Made by a program: the position numbers and the translations under genes. This document shows, in pieces, positions 5,409 through 6,192 of a stretch of 6,192 bases of DNA; positions within the stretch are counted from its first letter, which is position 1; each line of letters starts with the position of its first letter. Source of the DNA: Verrucomicrobiota bacterium (GTDB lineage: Bacteria; Verrucomicrobiota; Kiritimatiellia; Kiritimatiellales; Tichowtungiaceae); the NCBI GenBank assembly GCA_020853375.1, contig JADYZA010000063.1, forward strand, positions 1-6,192, in the 5' to 3' direction. Below the pieces are notes generated by a model that worked only from the letters and a program-made list of their open reading frames with translations, ran no database searches and was not told the DNA's origin.

Positions 5409-6192
5409 ATGAATGTTTTTCAGATAGTTACGTTGATTGCGCTGGTTGGTAACACTTCGTTAGGGATTTTCGTCCTGTTATCCAATCCAACACGTTCCGT
5501 GAATAAGGCATTTTTTTCTTTGACCTTATTTATGATGTTATGGCTAGGCTCAATGTTCGTAACCGCTTGGAGTTGGCCGAGTCCCGTCCTTCTTTTTTGG
5601 GTGAGGCAAACGCTTTCGTTTGCGACGCTAATTCCAATTGGAGTGTTTATTCTTCATTCGACAATCATAGAGCCGGATATACGAATACGCGCGCTCCTAT
5701 TTAAGCTTAAGTATTGGCTCTTGGCCGCCGGGGTCGTTATAGCGGTATGTCATTCGTCTATTTTTGTTATTTCCGCGACTACACCCACTGAACAAAAACA
5801 AGTTCCTCCGATCGAATACGGCTGGGGATTTTTTCTTCATACAGCTTACTTTCTAGTAGTCACAGTTTTTGTGGTAGTTAACTTTTGGAGAGCCGCTAAA
5901 GAACGAACAGGCGCTCAGAAGGCAGAAATACAATTTCTCCAGATGGGCTGTGTCGCTAGTTTTATTCTCGGTGTCGTTGTCGTTACTGTGGCGGAACTTC
6001 TCTCCAATCAAGAATTAAGTCGTTTTGTGCCATTGTCAGTTCTTGTTCTCGATGGCTTTGTTACTTACGGCATAGCCACTCGGCGAATTCTGGCTGTTTC
6101 GACAGTTCTTCAGCGCGTGGTTTCTTATATATTAATGTCGATCTATTTGGTTTGCCTGTACGTATTTTCGGTTTGGGCTATTGGAACAGCAT
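5409..6192 (+). CDS. N-terminal membrane region of a probable 7TM-type sensor histidine kinase (3' end outside the window)
   Basis: The frame is open from the ATG at 5409 to the window edge (261 complete codons). About eight hydrophobic segments can be read: near residues 4-24, 33-54, 58-83, 102-122, 140-160, 178-198, 205-222 and 237-259. Features shared with the N-terminal 7TM sensor region of histidine kinases (HisKA_7TM type, also seen in PrsK-like kinases) are NPTRSVNKAFFSLTL and LWLGSMF in the second helix, an RTGAQKAEIQFLQMG helix before the sixth segment, and TYGIATRRILAVSTVLQRVV after the seventh. No kinase, GGDEF or other output domain falls inside the window, so the signalling role is inferred. 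The ATG directly follows the ketosynthase stop (TAAATG) with no clear ribosome binding site, suggesting translational coupling. Its composition matches the ketosynthase gene and is more AT-rich than the feo block. Confidence 0.7.
   Translation, partial: MNVFQIVTLIALVGNTSLGIFVLLSNPTRSVNKAFFSLTLFMMLWLGSMFVTAWSWPSPVLLFWVRQTLSFATLIPIGVFILHSTIIEPDIRIRALLFKLKYWLLAAGVVIAVCHSSIFVISATTPTEQKQVPPIEYGWGFFLHTAYFLVVTVFVVVNFWRAAKERTGAQKAEIQFLQMGCVASFILGVVVVTVAELLSNQELSRFVPLSVLVLDGFVTYGIATRRILAVSTVLQRVVSYILMSIYLVCLYVFSVWAIGTA

Overview
The window looks like chromosome of an anaerobic or microaerobic Gram-negative bacterium. Rubrerythrin and a ferrous-iron (Feo) uptake operon point to low-oxygen life, and a TonB-type protein implies an outer membrane. 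The mixed gene order and style would fit the Planctomycetes-Verrucomicrobia-Kiritimatiellota group, but that placement is a low-confidence impression because nothing here is a clean taxonomic marker. All recognised genes lie on the + strand.

Layout. Positions 2-475 hold the 3' part of a rubrerythrin gene (diiron domain plus C-terminal rubredoxin), followed by a hairpin at 496-514. Positions 603-3210 hold a tightly packed Feo operon in the order feoB-feoA-feoC: a 701-aa GTPase/permease, a 92-aa SH3-like FeoA with a Gln/Cys-rich N-terminal extension, and a 73-aa winged-helix FeoC-like protein with a CxxCxxC cluster. A TonB-family protein follows (about 3273-3986, start uncertain), then a GC-rich hairpin at 4005-4024.

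From about 4085 the character of the DNA changes and becomes more AT-rich. An intergenic stretch carries two near-identical 16-bp dyads, 33 bp apart centre to centre. Next come a FabF-type beta-ketoacyl synthase homologue (4173-5408) and, directly abutting it, the N-terminal membrane part of a multi-spanning protein resembling 7TM sensor histidine kinases (5409 to the window end).

How the genes work together. Rubrerythrin, Feo and TonB form an iron and oxidative-stress neighbourhood: Fe(II) import across the inner membrane, energy coupling for outer-membrane uptake, and peroxide detoxification by an iron enzyme. The second block is a separate, probably coupled transcription unit, perhaps the start of a lipid or polyketide cluster with its own sensor.

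The most unusual observation is that the ketosynthase keeps its nucleophilic Cys166 and Lys335 but has Asn at both positions where FabF enzymes carry the catalytic histidines. Its C-terminal gating loop is also rewritten. It is therefore probably not an ordinary condensing enzyme.
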